Assembly: GCA_031288985.1 (NCBI GenBank)
Contig: JAITQH010000061.1
Location: 1 to 6,703, forward strand
Direction of reading: 5' to 3'
From: Candidatus Methanoplasma sp.
GTDB lineage: Archaea; Thermoplasmatota; Thermoplasmata; Methanomassiliicoccales; Methanomethylophilaceae
DNA length: 6,703 nucleotides
Positions 1-6,612 of this stretch are shown here, piece by piece. The translations under genes and the position numbers were made by a program. The notes beneath the pieces are model-generated. The model was not told the DNA's origin. It saw only the letters and a list, made by a program, of their open reading frames with translations, and did not search any database. Every line of letters starts with the position of its first letter. Position 1 is the first letter of the stretch.

Positions 1-91
1 AGGGGAATACGAGGTTCAACCACTCCGCTCTGGCAACAGGGCGATTATGACACTGAACCTGTCACTTGGAAGGGAAAAAAACTTCCGGGTG
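1..91. other. Non-coding foldable region upstream of the rRNA promoter
   Basis: No protein-coding reading is convincing here. Seen in the sequence: an outer inverted repeat AGGTTCA (12-18) / TGAACCT (54-60); inside it a 7-bp stem CGCTCTG (26-32) / CAGGGCG (37-43) closed by a GCAA (GNRA-type) tetraloop; then a 10-bp stem with two G-U pairs, 63-72 with 82-91, around an A-rich loop. It could be the 3' part of a structured RNA cut by the window edge, or a terminator region: the A-rich loop gives a T7 run on the minus strand. I cannot assign it to a known RNA family. Confidence 0.35.
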
Positions 92-107
92 AAAAGACTT
101 AAATATT
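91..107 (+). promoter_or_regulatory. Archaeal promoter (BRE/TATA) of the 16S rRNA gene
   Basis: A purine-rich BRE-like stretch GAAAAG (91-96) precedes a TATA-like TTAAATA (99-105). At the usual archaeal spacing of about 25 bp, transcription would start near 125-130, leaving a leader of about 205 nt before the 16S 5' end. TATTCCC (104-110) at the downstream edge of the TATA box is repeated inverted as GGGAATA (121-127) beside the predicted start site. Confidence 0.6.
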
Positions 108-130
108 CCCCCGAAATACAGGGAATACCG

Positions 131-188
131 GGCCTCGTAAAGGGGCCTGAAAGACATGGAGAATCAAGATCTCCGCCGTGATTCGGCG
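131..188 (+). other. Tandem hairpins in the 16S rRNA leader
   Basis: Three consecutive short stems are visible in the leader RNA: GGCCTC (131-136) with GGGGCC (142-147), including one U-G pair; GGAGA (158-162) with TCTCC (170-174); and CGCCG (174-178) with CGGCG (184-188) around a TGATT loop. The last two abut and share one base, so they compete slightly. They lie between the predicted transcription start and the processing stem, so they would be removed during maturation. A role in folding or factor recruitment is inference. Confidence 0.4.
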
Positions 189-204
189 TGCCCTCTTGAA
201 TTCT

Positions 205-220
205 GACGTTCGATGCTACG
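205..220 (+). repeat. 16S processing stem, 5' strand
   Basis: This 16-nt segment is perfectly complementary to 1914-1929 downstream of the 16S gene. Archaeal pre-16S RNA is excised from a long flanking helix that carries a bulge-helix-bulge site cut by the splicing endonuclease. The position on both sides of the gene and the perfect pairing support this role. I could not identify the two 3-nt bulges with certainty at either end of the helix. Confidence 0.75.
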
Positions 221-223
221 AAT

Positions 224-268
224 GTTCCGTTAGACGGACATTCGATGAGTGAGCCGTCCGACGGAACA
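224..268 (+). other. Nested hairpin inside the pre-16S leader
   Basis: GTTCCGT pairs with ACGGAAC near the end of the element, and GACGG inside it pairs with CCGTC, separated by a small symmetrical internal loop (TA opposite CG). The apical loop contains ACATTCGATGAG, a partial copy of the processing-stem sequence ACGTTCGATGCT just upstream, which may reflect a small duplication. The element lies inside the precursor, between the processing helix and the mature 5' end. Confidence 0.5.
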
Positions 269-334
269 GCGGTGAAATATGGTAAACTGCCAGTTTCTTA
301 GAAATCATCCAAAGACGTGATAAAGTCAAGGATT

Positions 335-1806
<1,472 letters not shown>

Positions 1807-1810
1807 ACGC

Positions 1811-1834
1811 AGGGTGGGGTTCACACCCCACCCT
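1811..1834 (+). other. Perfect 10-bp hairpin just after the 16S 3' end
   Basis: AGGGTGGGGT (1811-1820) pairs perfectly with ACCCCACCCT (1825-1834) around a TCAC loop, starting 4 nt after the anti-Shine-Dalgarno. It is followed by CAAAAAC rather than T, so an intrinsic terminator is unlikely. It more likely sits in the trailer of the precursor and helps define the 3' maturation site or keeps the CCTCC end free. Confidence 0.6.
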
Positions 1835-1852
1835 CAAAAACACGCGTAACTT

Positions 1853-1886
1853 ATTGCAAGGAAATTCCTAGTGGATTTCCCGCAAT
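1853..1886 (+). other. Second trailer hairpin of pre-16S RNA
   Basis: ATTGC (1853-1857) pairs with GCAAT (1882-1886), and GGAAAT (1860-1865) with ATTTCC (1875-1880), around a 9-nt loop. It lies between the first trailer hairpin and the 3' strand of the processing helix, so it belongs to the discarded precursor part. Confidence 0.45.
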
Positions 1887-1913
1887 TCCTTTGGCAGCTT
1901 ACCACACACTAAA

Positions 1914-1929
1914 CGTAGCATCGAACGTC
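1914..1929 (+). repeat. 16S processing stem, 3' strand
   Basis: Exact reverse complement of 205-220 (16 of 16 bases), placed about 108 nt beyond the 16S 3' end. Together the two strands would close the 16S precursor into one large loop for endonuclease cutting. Because the transcript seems to stop a few bases later, this helix marks the practical end of the 16S transcription unit. Confidence 0.75.
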
Positions 1930-1940
1930 CATTGTCATCA

Positions 1941-1951
1941 TTTTTTTCTTT
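1941..1951 (+). terminator. T-rich terminator of the 16S transcription unit
   Basis: Seven consecutive T followed by C and three T lie 11 nt after the processing stem. Archaeal RNA polymerase terminates at oligo-T on the non-template strand without needing a tight hairpin. The position, directly after the last rRNA maturation element and before an independent promoter at 2040, fits. Confidence 0.6.
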
Positions 1952-2025
1952 GATTGGGCATATTGTCGCACATTGCGGCGTCATGCCGCAGAAGGTCTGG
2001 CGGCGGTCTATTCCGTCCGGGACCC

Positions 2026-2067
2026 GGTCCGCATCCGATAGATATATCTTGACGGCGATGCGGATCC
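2026..2067 (+). promoter_or_regulatory. Promoter with flanking inverted repeat (candidate operator) of the HTH regulator
   Basis: The palindrome AGATATATCT (2040-2049) contains the TATA-like element. It is flanked by TCCGCATC (2028-2035) and its exact reverse complement GATGCGGA (2057-2064); outside these, GG (2026-2027) faces TCC (2065-2067), extending the match with one bulged base. Transcription would start near 2068-2072, giving a leader of about 28 nt. A protein bound to this dyad would block the TATA box or the start site, so autoregulation by the encoded HTH protein is an attractive inference. Confidence 0.5.
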
Positions 2068-2097
2068 ATGGGGGCCGCGCGGCGGCATGGTGTTGCG

Positions 2098-2781
2098 ATG
2101 TATTTCATCAAACTTGTGATCAACGAGTCAGAAGGAGGAAACTCATGTTTCGATCTGCTGCCCAAGCAGATATGCGGCGCCGATTCCGGCGCAAGAGTGG
2201 AGGTCCTTCAGTGCACATGCCTGGCCAACGACGGAGGATGCGCCATGATCCGCATAACGGATCCGAATGGGGTCCTCTCAGGAGAGGTCGCCGAATCCGC
2301 ATCCTATTCCAACGACAGGGGCGAATGCACCATTGACCGCATATCGCCGCATCAATTGGTCGCGATGGTCATGAACAACAACTGCCAGGTGTCGCGGATA
2401 CTGTCGGAATCAGGATGCCTGATCACTTCCGCCGTCATGGAGGACGACGGCAACATATGTTGGACCATGGCGAGTCCGGGCGCCGATTACACCCAAAACC
2501 TGCTGCGCCGACTGGCGGAGATAGGAATAACAGTGAAGAGGAAATCCACCCTGAATGCCGATGTCCAGACGATGCTCTCGGACAAACAGGAAGAGGCCCT
2601 CAGAACGGCTTTCGCGAACGGGTATTACGACATACCCAAAAAAATGAACATGACCGAGCTTTCCGAGATAATAGGATGCTCCAAGTCCACTCTCGACGTC
2701 ACTCTGAGGAATGCCGAGCGGAAGATAATCCATCAATATTTCCTTCAAAGCCGGAACAGCATCGTCGGCCGAAACAAATGA
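2098..2781 (+). CDS. Bat-type HTH_10 transcription regulator, cysteine-rich sensor half
   Basis: A predicted DNA-binding regulator of 227 residues. The C-terminal part (about 160-213) is a recognisable HTH_10 (bacterio-opsin activator type) domain: the pattern LSDKQEEALRTAF, then GYYDIP, then the helix-turn-helix around LSEIIGCSKSTLDVTLRNAE and a final helix. The first 150 residues look like a mixed alpha/beta ligand-sensing region typical of such archaeal regulators and hold nine cysteines (17, 26, 39, 41, 48, 77, 96, 107, 121), with a tenth at 194 in the HTH. A metal, redox or thiol-linked signal is possible but unproven. I chose the ATG at 2098 because MYFIKLVI gives the beta-strand start usual for the family; an in-frame ATG at 2068 would add ten residues and be nearly leaderless. 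It is convergent with the methyltransferase-permease operon and may regulate it or itself. Stop codon UGA. Confidence 0.85.
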   Translation: MYFIKLVINESEGGNSCFDLLPKQICGADSGARVEVLQCTCLANDGGCAMIRITDPNGVLSGEVAESASYSNDRGECTIDRISPHQLVAMVMNNNCQVSRILSESGCLITSAVMEDDGNICWTMASPGADYTQNLLRRLAEIGITVKRKSTLNADVQTMLSDKQEEALRTAFANGYYDIPKKMNMTELSEIIGCSKSTLDVTLRNAERKIIHQYFLQSRNSIVGRNK

Positions 2782-2782
2782 C

Positions 2783-2820
2783 CGGCGCCCGTCCGCGGAC
2801 GGGCGCCGTTAAACGGTTTT
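2783..2820. terminator. Palindromic terminator shared by two convergent genes
   Basis: A 26-nt GC-rich perfect palindrome (2783-2808) starts 2 nt after the regulator stop codon. A second small hairpin CCGTT/AACGG (2806-2816) overlaps it and runs into TTTT (2817-2820). It sits in the 50-bp gap between converging genes, so it can end both transcripts. The T run supports the plus direction better than the minus direction. Confidence 0.65.
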
Positions 2821-2831
2821 CAGGAGGAGTT

Positions 2832-3848
2832 TCAGAAGTTCATGACGGCATCCGACATCGCGAGGATGTTCTCATACTTTGCACCGACGGGTATGTCGCA
2901 TCCGGAACCCAGGAGATATCCCCGCTTCCCGCCCTTCTCAAGACATCTGCGCGTCTCTCTGCGAACGTCGTCGGGAGTTCCGCTGAACAATGTTCCGGCA
3001 GGATCGACGTTCCCGATGATCGCCATGCGGTTCTTCATCCGCGACACAGCCTCTCCGACGTCCACCTGCTTATCGACCGAGAACGCAACGCATCCTGTGT
3101 CCGCGACTATGTCAAGGCGGTCGCTGGTGTCCCCGCAGATGTGGTTGATATGCATCTTTCCCGCCTTCCTGATCACAGCTCCCAGCTCGCTCATCGGCCC
3201 CTTTGAGAATCTTACGTAGTCTTCTGCCGAGATCAGATCTCCCGATGCCGTTGGGTCGCATATTATGACCGCATCGATATCCCAAGACACTATCTCCTCT
3301 GTGAAGGCCTTCGTTATCTCGACTGATTTCTTTATCAGCGCCATGACGAAATCTTCGTCCATAAAGCTGTCAACCATCAGGTTGTCCACACCCCGGATCT
3401 CTCCGGCGAGGGTGAACGGAGACAGTATCGAAGCTATGAGGAAATGATCCTTGCCGAGTCTCTCGGACATATGTCCGGCGGTCTCCTTCGCGGCCTTGAA
3501 GCGATAGAACTTATTGATGTCCGGAAGTTTTATCTTGTCCAGATCCTCCGGCCCGTTGACGATGTGCGAGACTGTGGGTATCGTTCCGTGCTCGGGTATC
3601 TTCACTTTGCATCCAAGGGCCTCCGCCGGCAGCAGCCAGTCCCACATCACTTCGACGCTGTCCATACGGCACCCCTCCGCCGCCCTGTATTGCGCCTCGG
3701 CGGCGATCTTTGGGTTGTTGATGGAGTCCATCACGGTCACGTTCTCAAGGCCCAGCGCCCAATATCCCTGGAATGGCGCGCAGAACGGCACCCTTTCCAC
3801 CTCTTCCCTCTTCAACGCCATCTCTACCAATTCTTTGGAATTCGTCAT
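2832..3848 (-). CDS. Methylcobamide:coenzyme M methyltransferase (MtaA/MtbA type, uroporphyrinogen decarboxylase fold)
   Basis: A cytosolic zinc enzyme of 338 residues that by family moves a methyl group from a methylated corrinoid protein to coenzyme M, giving methyl-CoM for methane formation. The URO-D fold is seen throughout. The zinc pattern His-x-Cys...Cys is present at H236, C238 (HICGD) and C317 (GSGCDIP), which separates this group from true uroporphyrinogen decarboxylase. The stretch IIGNVDPAGTL (about 277-287) before the last ligand is also typical of MtaA/MtbA/CmuA relatives. The length matches MtaA and MtbA at about 340. The start ATG has a strong GAGGAGG Shine-Dalgarno that overlaps the end of the upstream permease gene, 12 nt away, so the two are co-transcribed and probably coupled. 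I cannot tell methanol (MtaA) from methylamine (MtbA) or another substrate; no corrinoid protein is nearby. Stop codon UGA. Confidence 0.88.
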   Translation of the reverse strand: MTNSKELVEMALKREEVERVPFCAPFQGYWALGLENVTVMDSINNPKIAAEAQYRAAEGCRMDSVEVMWDWLLPAEALGCKVKIPEHGTIPTVSHIVNGPEDLDKIKLPDINKFYRFKAAKETAGHMSERLGKDHFLIASILSPFTLAGEIRGVDNLMVDSFMDEDFVMALIKKSVEITKAFTEEIVSWDIDAVIICDPTASGDLISAEDYVRFSKGPMSELGAVIRKAGKMHINHICGDTSDRLDIVADTGCVAFSVDKQVDVGEAVSRMKNRMAIIGNVDPAGTLFSGTPDDVRRETRRCLEKGGKRGYLLGSGCDIPVGAKYENILAMSDAVMNF

Positions 3849-3860
3849 GTCTTTTCCTCC

Positions 3861-5300
3861 TCATTCGACCTCTGCCGCACTGAAGATCGCTTCAGCGGGT
3901 TCCGGCTTGCCTGTGCCGTCGAGTTCCACGATATCCTCTGTGTATCTGTCGGGGTTGGCGATCATGTCGCGTTTCATCACATATCTTATGACGCCGATTA
4001 TGCCGAAGAACACAAGAGACATGGCGGCCATGGTGTAATCGCCGGAGGCCGCCGCGCTGACCACGGTGTACAGCATCATCAGAATCATGAACAGGGACGC
4101 ACCCGCCGCAACGTATCCGACGGCCTTTCCGCCGGGCGCCCTCCACGGTCTGACGGCGTTGGGATGCATCCTTCTGATCTTGAGAAAAGCCATCGATACT
4201 CCGAAATAGGTGAATCCGACGCCAAGCGCCATCAGGCTGAACGTGGCGTTGATCCACGCAGGCCCCGACAGCGCGATCATCACCAGAATGAATACCATGA
4301 CAAGAACGAAATAGTTCCCCGTCGACGGCATTCCGTGCCTGTTCGCCTTCCCGAACATTCTCGGCAGCGAACCGGAGCCGCCCATGGAATGCAGTATGCG
4401 CGACGCACCCATCCAGAATCCAATCAGGCCGCAGCCCATGGCGCAGAAGTTGGCAATGACCACGGCATACTGCAGCCAAGGCCCCACATAGGCTTCGGCG
4501 AACACCGCACTGACCATCCCGTTGTCGGCGTAAAGGCTTGATATGAATGCGAACGACGTCATCGACGGATCCAACGAACGCATCCCGATCTCGGCGAAGC
4601 ATATCACGGCATCGAACACTATAACAAACGCGATGCCTCCGAGCATAAGCTTCCAATGTTTCTTGGCGGGGTAGTCCGCCTCGCCCGCGAACTGAGGTAT
4701 AAGTTCGAATCCGAAGAACATGGTGACCAATGCGGCCACCGCGAGAACGAACCCCGCATCCATCCCGATGACGTCATTATGCCCCATCATGCCGTTCTGG
4801 AAGAAAGGCCCGATATTGTCGATCCCGAACGCACTGCTCCCGATGAAGCAGATCATGGTCACGATGCCTGCGGCAACAAGCACAAAGAACATGACCACTT
4901 GGAGCGTCGTCGCAACCGATAGGTTGCGGGTGTTCAGCACAGTCATCAGGATCATCAGGGACACTGCGATCCCTATGACGACGATCTTGGCGAAATTCTC
5001 TCCTGCGACATACTGAATGAGCATGGTTACGCAGATTATCTGGAAACAGATGAGCACTATGTACGTGAACATCGTCGTCCACGACACCCAATATCCTGCT
5101 TCTCGGTTGTAGGCGGCGCGTACATACTCGTACGAGCCTCCCTTGGTCTTGAACATGCTTGCCAGTTCTCCGTAGCACAGCGCGATCGGGATGCACATCA
5201 GTCCGCACAGCAGAAAAGCCAAGCTGACCGACGCTCCGGTGTATCCTATCCACTGCGAAGTCAGTATGAGCCAAGGGCCCATGATGGACGACGTTCCCAA
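3861..5300 (-). CDS. APC-family permease (candidate methylamine or amino-acid transporter)
   Basis: An integral membrane transporter of at least 479 residues with about 12 hydrophobic segments. APC-family marks are seen: GELASMF with KGGSYEYV (45-60) after TM2, FGFELIPQFAGEADYP (196-211) in the TM6 region, and RPWRAPGG (384-391) before the last helices. The tail from about 443 is polar and acidic. It is first in an operon with a methyl-CoM-forming methyltransferase; methanogen methylamine clusters commonly contain permeases of this family, so uptake of a methylated amine or amino-acid-like compound is inferred. The start is doubtful. The only usual start codon in frame is TTG at 5300, which cuts into TM1 and lacks a well-spaced Shine-Dalgarno. 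The frame stays open and protein-like up to a TGA at 5376-5378, including GLTGRVGGKKLFILG, without ATG or GTG. A lost base in the AAAA run at 5341-5344 would join it to a GTG at 5357-5359. Stop codon UGA. Confidence 0.85.
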   Translation of the reverse strand: MGTSSIMGPWLILTSQWIGYTGASVSLAFLLCGLMCIPIALCYGELASMFKTKGGSYEYVRAAYNREAGYWVSWTTMFTYIVLICFQIICVTMLIQYVAGENFAKIVVIGIAVSLMILMTVLNTRNLSVATTLQVVMFFVLVAAGIVTMICFIGSSAFGIDNIGPFFQNGMMGHNDVIGMDAGFVLAVAALVTMFFGFELIPQFAGEADYPAKKHWKLMLGGIAFVIVFDAVICFAEIGMRSLDPSMTSFAFISSLYADNGMVSAVFAEAYVGPWLQYAVVIANFCAMGCGLIGFWMGASRILHSMGGSGSLPRMFGKANRHGMPSTGNYFVLVMVFILVMIALSGPAWINATFSLMALGVGFTYFGVSMAFLKIRRMHPNAVRPWRAPGGKAVGYVAAGASLFMILMMLYTVVSAAASGDYTMAAMSLVFFGIIGVIRYVMKRDMIANPDRYTEDIVELDGTGKPEPAEAIFSAAEVE

Positions 5301-5405
5301 TATGAAGAGCTTCTTCCCCCCGACCCTCCCAGTAAGGCCATTTTCACTGATTGTTTCACATCCTGCGCCGCCTGTTCAGCGGATCGCACGAATAGATGCA
5401 AGGGA

Positions 5406-5415
5406 ATATTCTAAA
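5406..5415 (-). promoter_or_regulatory. Probable TATA box of the permease-methyltransferase operon
   Basis: On the minus strand TTTAGAATAT lies where an archaeal TATA box would place the transcript start near 5382-5385. That gives a leader of about 25 nt if translation begins near 5357-5359, but about 85 nt if it begins at the TTG at 5300. The spacing therefore favours an upstream protein start. Confidence 0.4.
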
Positions 5416-5485
5416 CACTTTATGCGAACATGTCCAATGCACAGGCTGCGGACTTCAAAAGATGAACCCGCCTTCTGCAAAGAGA

Positions 5486-5520
5486 GAGGCAGGCGATGCC
5501 AAAGGGTTTGCACTTGCCTC
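5486..5520 (-). terminator. Weak candidate terminator after the acetyltransferase gene
   Basis: On the minus strand, GAGGCA and TGCCTC (5515-5520 and 5486-5491) form a 6-bp stem enclosing a smaller CAAA/TTTG pairing, followed by the pyrimidine-rich CTCTCTTTG. It lies 14 nt after the acetyltransferase stop. The rest of the gap between that gene and the permease promoter shows nothing else I can name. Confidence 0.25.
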
Positions 5521-5534
5521 GTGCGTCCGTTATT

Positions 5535-6029
5535 TCAGCCGCTGTCCTTTCCGCCCCGCAGGGCAAGGTCTTCCAGAGCCTTCCCCGATATGCGGTACGG
5601 GATCCAGTCCTTTGTCCTTCCAGCCCCCAGAGACTCGTAGAACGCTATGCTCGGTGCATTCCAATCCAGAACGGCCCAGTCCATCCTTATGCATCCGCGG
5701 TCCAATGCGATCTCCGCCAGATAAGATGCGATCGCCTTGCCGAGGCCCTTGCCGCGGTGTTCCTTTCTGACGTACAGATCCTCCATGTAGAGTCCGGGCC
5801 TCCCGGCGAAGGTGGATATATTGAAGAAATACGTGGCAAAGCCCGCCGCCCTTCCGTCAACCTCGCAGATCACGGCGCCCCCTCTCCTCTAGACAAAGAA
5901 CATGCGCCGCAGATCTTCTGCATCAGCCGTCACATATTCCGTGAGGTGTTCATACTCCGCAAGCTCCGTGATGAGCGCAAGCAGCACCCCTTCGTCCCCT
6001 TCCGCCGCCTCTCTTATATTGATATTCAT
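5535..6029 (-). CDS. GNAT N-acetyltransferase (spermidine/diamine acetyltransferase-like) with in-frame UAG, possible pyrrolysine
   Basis: A predicted cytosolic acetyl-CoA-dependent acetyltransferase of the SSAT/diamine group, 164 residues if the internal UAG is read as sense. The acetyl-CoA loop RGKGLGK (about 92-98) follows the strand YMEDLYV, and LDWNAPSIAFYESLGA (about 121-136) holds the conserved tyrosine (about 131) of this group. Codons 1-46 from ATG at 6029 give the normal GNAT first strand and helices (MNINIREA, then LITELAEYEHL), so the domain is complete only across the UAG at codon 47. The length across it matches relatives. The gene starts 7 nt after the upstream small gene, whose stop overlaps a GTGAGG Shine-Dalgarno-like site, so they form an operon. 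A shorter product from a GTG at 5873, with a GAGGAG sequence upstream, would lack the first third of the fold. Alternatives: nonsense mutation (pseudogene) or sequencing error. The acetylated substrate is unknown. Stop codon UGA. Confidence 0.82.
5889..5891 (-). other. In-frame UAG (amber) codon inside the acetyltransferase
   Basis: The plus-strand CTA reads TAG in the acetyltransferase frame, between MFFV and RRGGAVICEV. Flanking codons on both sides encode conserved GNAT text in the same frame, so there is no net shift. The codon falls in the variable loop before strand 2. Methanomassiliicoccales encode the pyrrolysine system, where UAG can be translated. One base change from AAG, GAG or CAG would also explain it. 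Confidence 0.75.
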
Positions 6030-6036
6030 AACGGCC

Positions 6037-6339
6037 TCACTGCGGCGATATCACATTGACGCATCTGCATGCAGGTCTTGGGCCGGGCGGGGACACATGC
6101 GAATAAGGGAACGCGCCGCCGTTCTCTTTGTAGCTCTCAAGCCCGCTCGCTTTCAGTTCGGCAACTCTCTCCGCCCCCATCCCGTACTTATAATTCATCC
6201 ATTTGACGGGGTCTCTGTTGACGCAGTGGACATAGTTGACGAGCGCCTCTTCTTCGGTCATTCCGTGTTCGACAAAATCCTTGATGACATTGTCTTTGAA
6301 CTCCATCTTCTCCAGCGGCGTCAGCGCATCGTATCTCAC
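6037..6339 (-). CDS. Uncharacterised 100-residue protein, first gene of the acetyltransferase operon
   Basis: I do not recognise a named family. I placed the start at the GTG at 6339 because GGAGGAGG sits just upstream at proper spacing; the open frame continues 27 codons further to an ATG at 6420, but that part is proline/arginine-rich and includes the Shine-Dalgarno itself. Residues about 9-52 look like a helical pair with acidic first helix, a turn HGMTEEEA, and RDPVKWMNYKYGM. This spacing faintly recalls the cytosolic metal-binding hairpin of VIT1/CCC1 iron transporters, a weak resemblance only. The C-terminal end is proline-rich with CxC (ACRCVNV). There is no signal peptide or membrane segment, so it is probably cytosolic. 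It is followed 7 nt later by the acetyltransferase and is probably co-transcribed. Stop codon UGA. Confidence 0.65.
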   Translation of the reverse strand: MRYDALTPLEKMEFKDNVIKDFVEHGMTEEEALVNYVHCVNRDPVKWMNYKYGMGAERVAELKASGLESYKENGGAFPYSHVSPPGPRPACRCVNVISPQ

Positions 6340-6553
6340 AGGTTCCTCCTCCGGTATGAACGCAGGCGGCGGCGGGCGCACGATCGGACATCGTTTCAAC
6401 CGGATCCCCGGTGAACGCAAGACCCAGAGATCTGCCGTGAATGGCGCAGCCGCATCAACAAGGCTTCGTCCGGGCCGGGATCGCGCCCCGTCTCGTCTGC
6501 GGTGAGATATGATGACAATCCATTAAAGACTGTCGCACAGGCCGCCCCGGCGC
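6340..6553 (-). promoter_or_regulatory. Intergenic region with probable promoter of the small-protein/acetyltransferase operon
   Basis: This stretch between the tRNA terminator and the small gene has no convincing gene. On the minus strand, TTTAATGG (about 6522-6529) or CATATC (about 6508-6513) are weak TATA candidates, implying a leader of 150 nt or more. I saw no clear riboswitch. Confidence 0.25.
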
Positions 6554-6587
6554 AAAAACATATGCGGAGACGCCGCGCAGGCGCGGC
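6554..6587 (-). terminator. Probable terminator of tRNA-Gln
   Basis: On the minus strand a 7-bp GC stem GCCGCGC/GCGCGGC (6572-6578 with 6581-6587, 2-nt gap) lies 25 nt past the encoded CCA of the tRNA, followed after 13 nt by TTTTT (6554-6558). The T run is what archaeal polymerase needs; the hairpin has too tight a loop to form completely and would open by a pair or two. Confidence 0.45.
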
Positions 6588-6612
6588 AGGCAATGCACCC
6601 GGGAGTGAAGAA

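Noticed and set aside
1811..1840. Trailer hairpin as an intrinsic terminator
   Set aside because: It is followed by A-rich, not T-rich sequence, and the processing stem lies further downstream, so transcription must continue past it.
1807..2097. tRNA-Ala or 23S start after the 16S gene
   Set aside because: No cloverleaf or 23S 5' signature is present; a T-tract and an independent protein promoter follow.
2134..2336. Strong GGAGG (2134-2138) and ATG (2145) in another frame inside the regulator gene
   Set aside because: The resulting protein is short, arginine-rich and shows no domain; the overlapping regulator frame has clear HTH_10 content, and the GGAGG simply encodes two glycines.
2415..3206. 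263-codon plus-strand frame running across the regulator end and the methyltransferase
   Set aside because: It crosses two well-supported genes and the terminator, is low in hydrophobic pattern and is a shadow of the GC-rich codons.
3444..4541. 365-codon plus-strand frame opposite the methyltransferase and permease
   Set aside because: His/Arg-rich shadow without recognisable domain, opposite two recognised genes.
5535..5873. Acetyltransferase starting at the GTG at 5873 as the full gene
   Set aside because: It would lack the first strand and helices of the GNAT fold, which are encoded in the same frame upstream of the UAG; kept only as a possible truncated product.
5889..5891. Frameshift rather than UAG as the interruption
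   Set aside because: Both flanks are in the same frame, so a frameshift explanation would need two compensating indels close together, less simple than one UAG codon.
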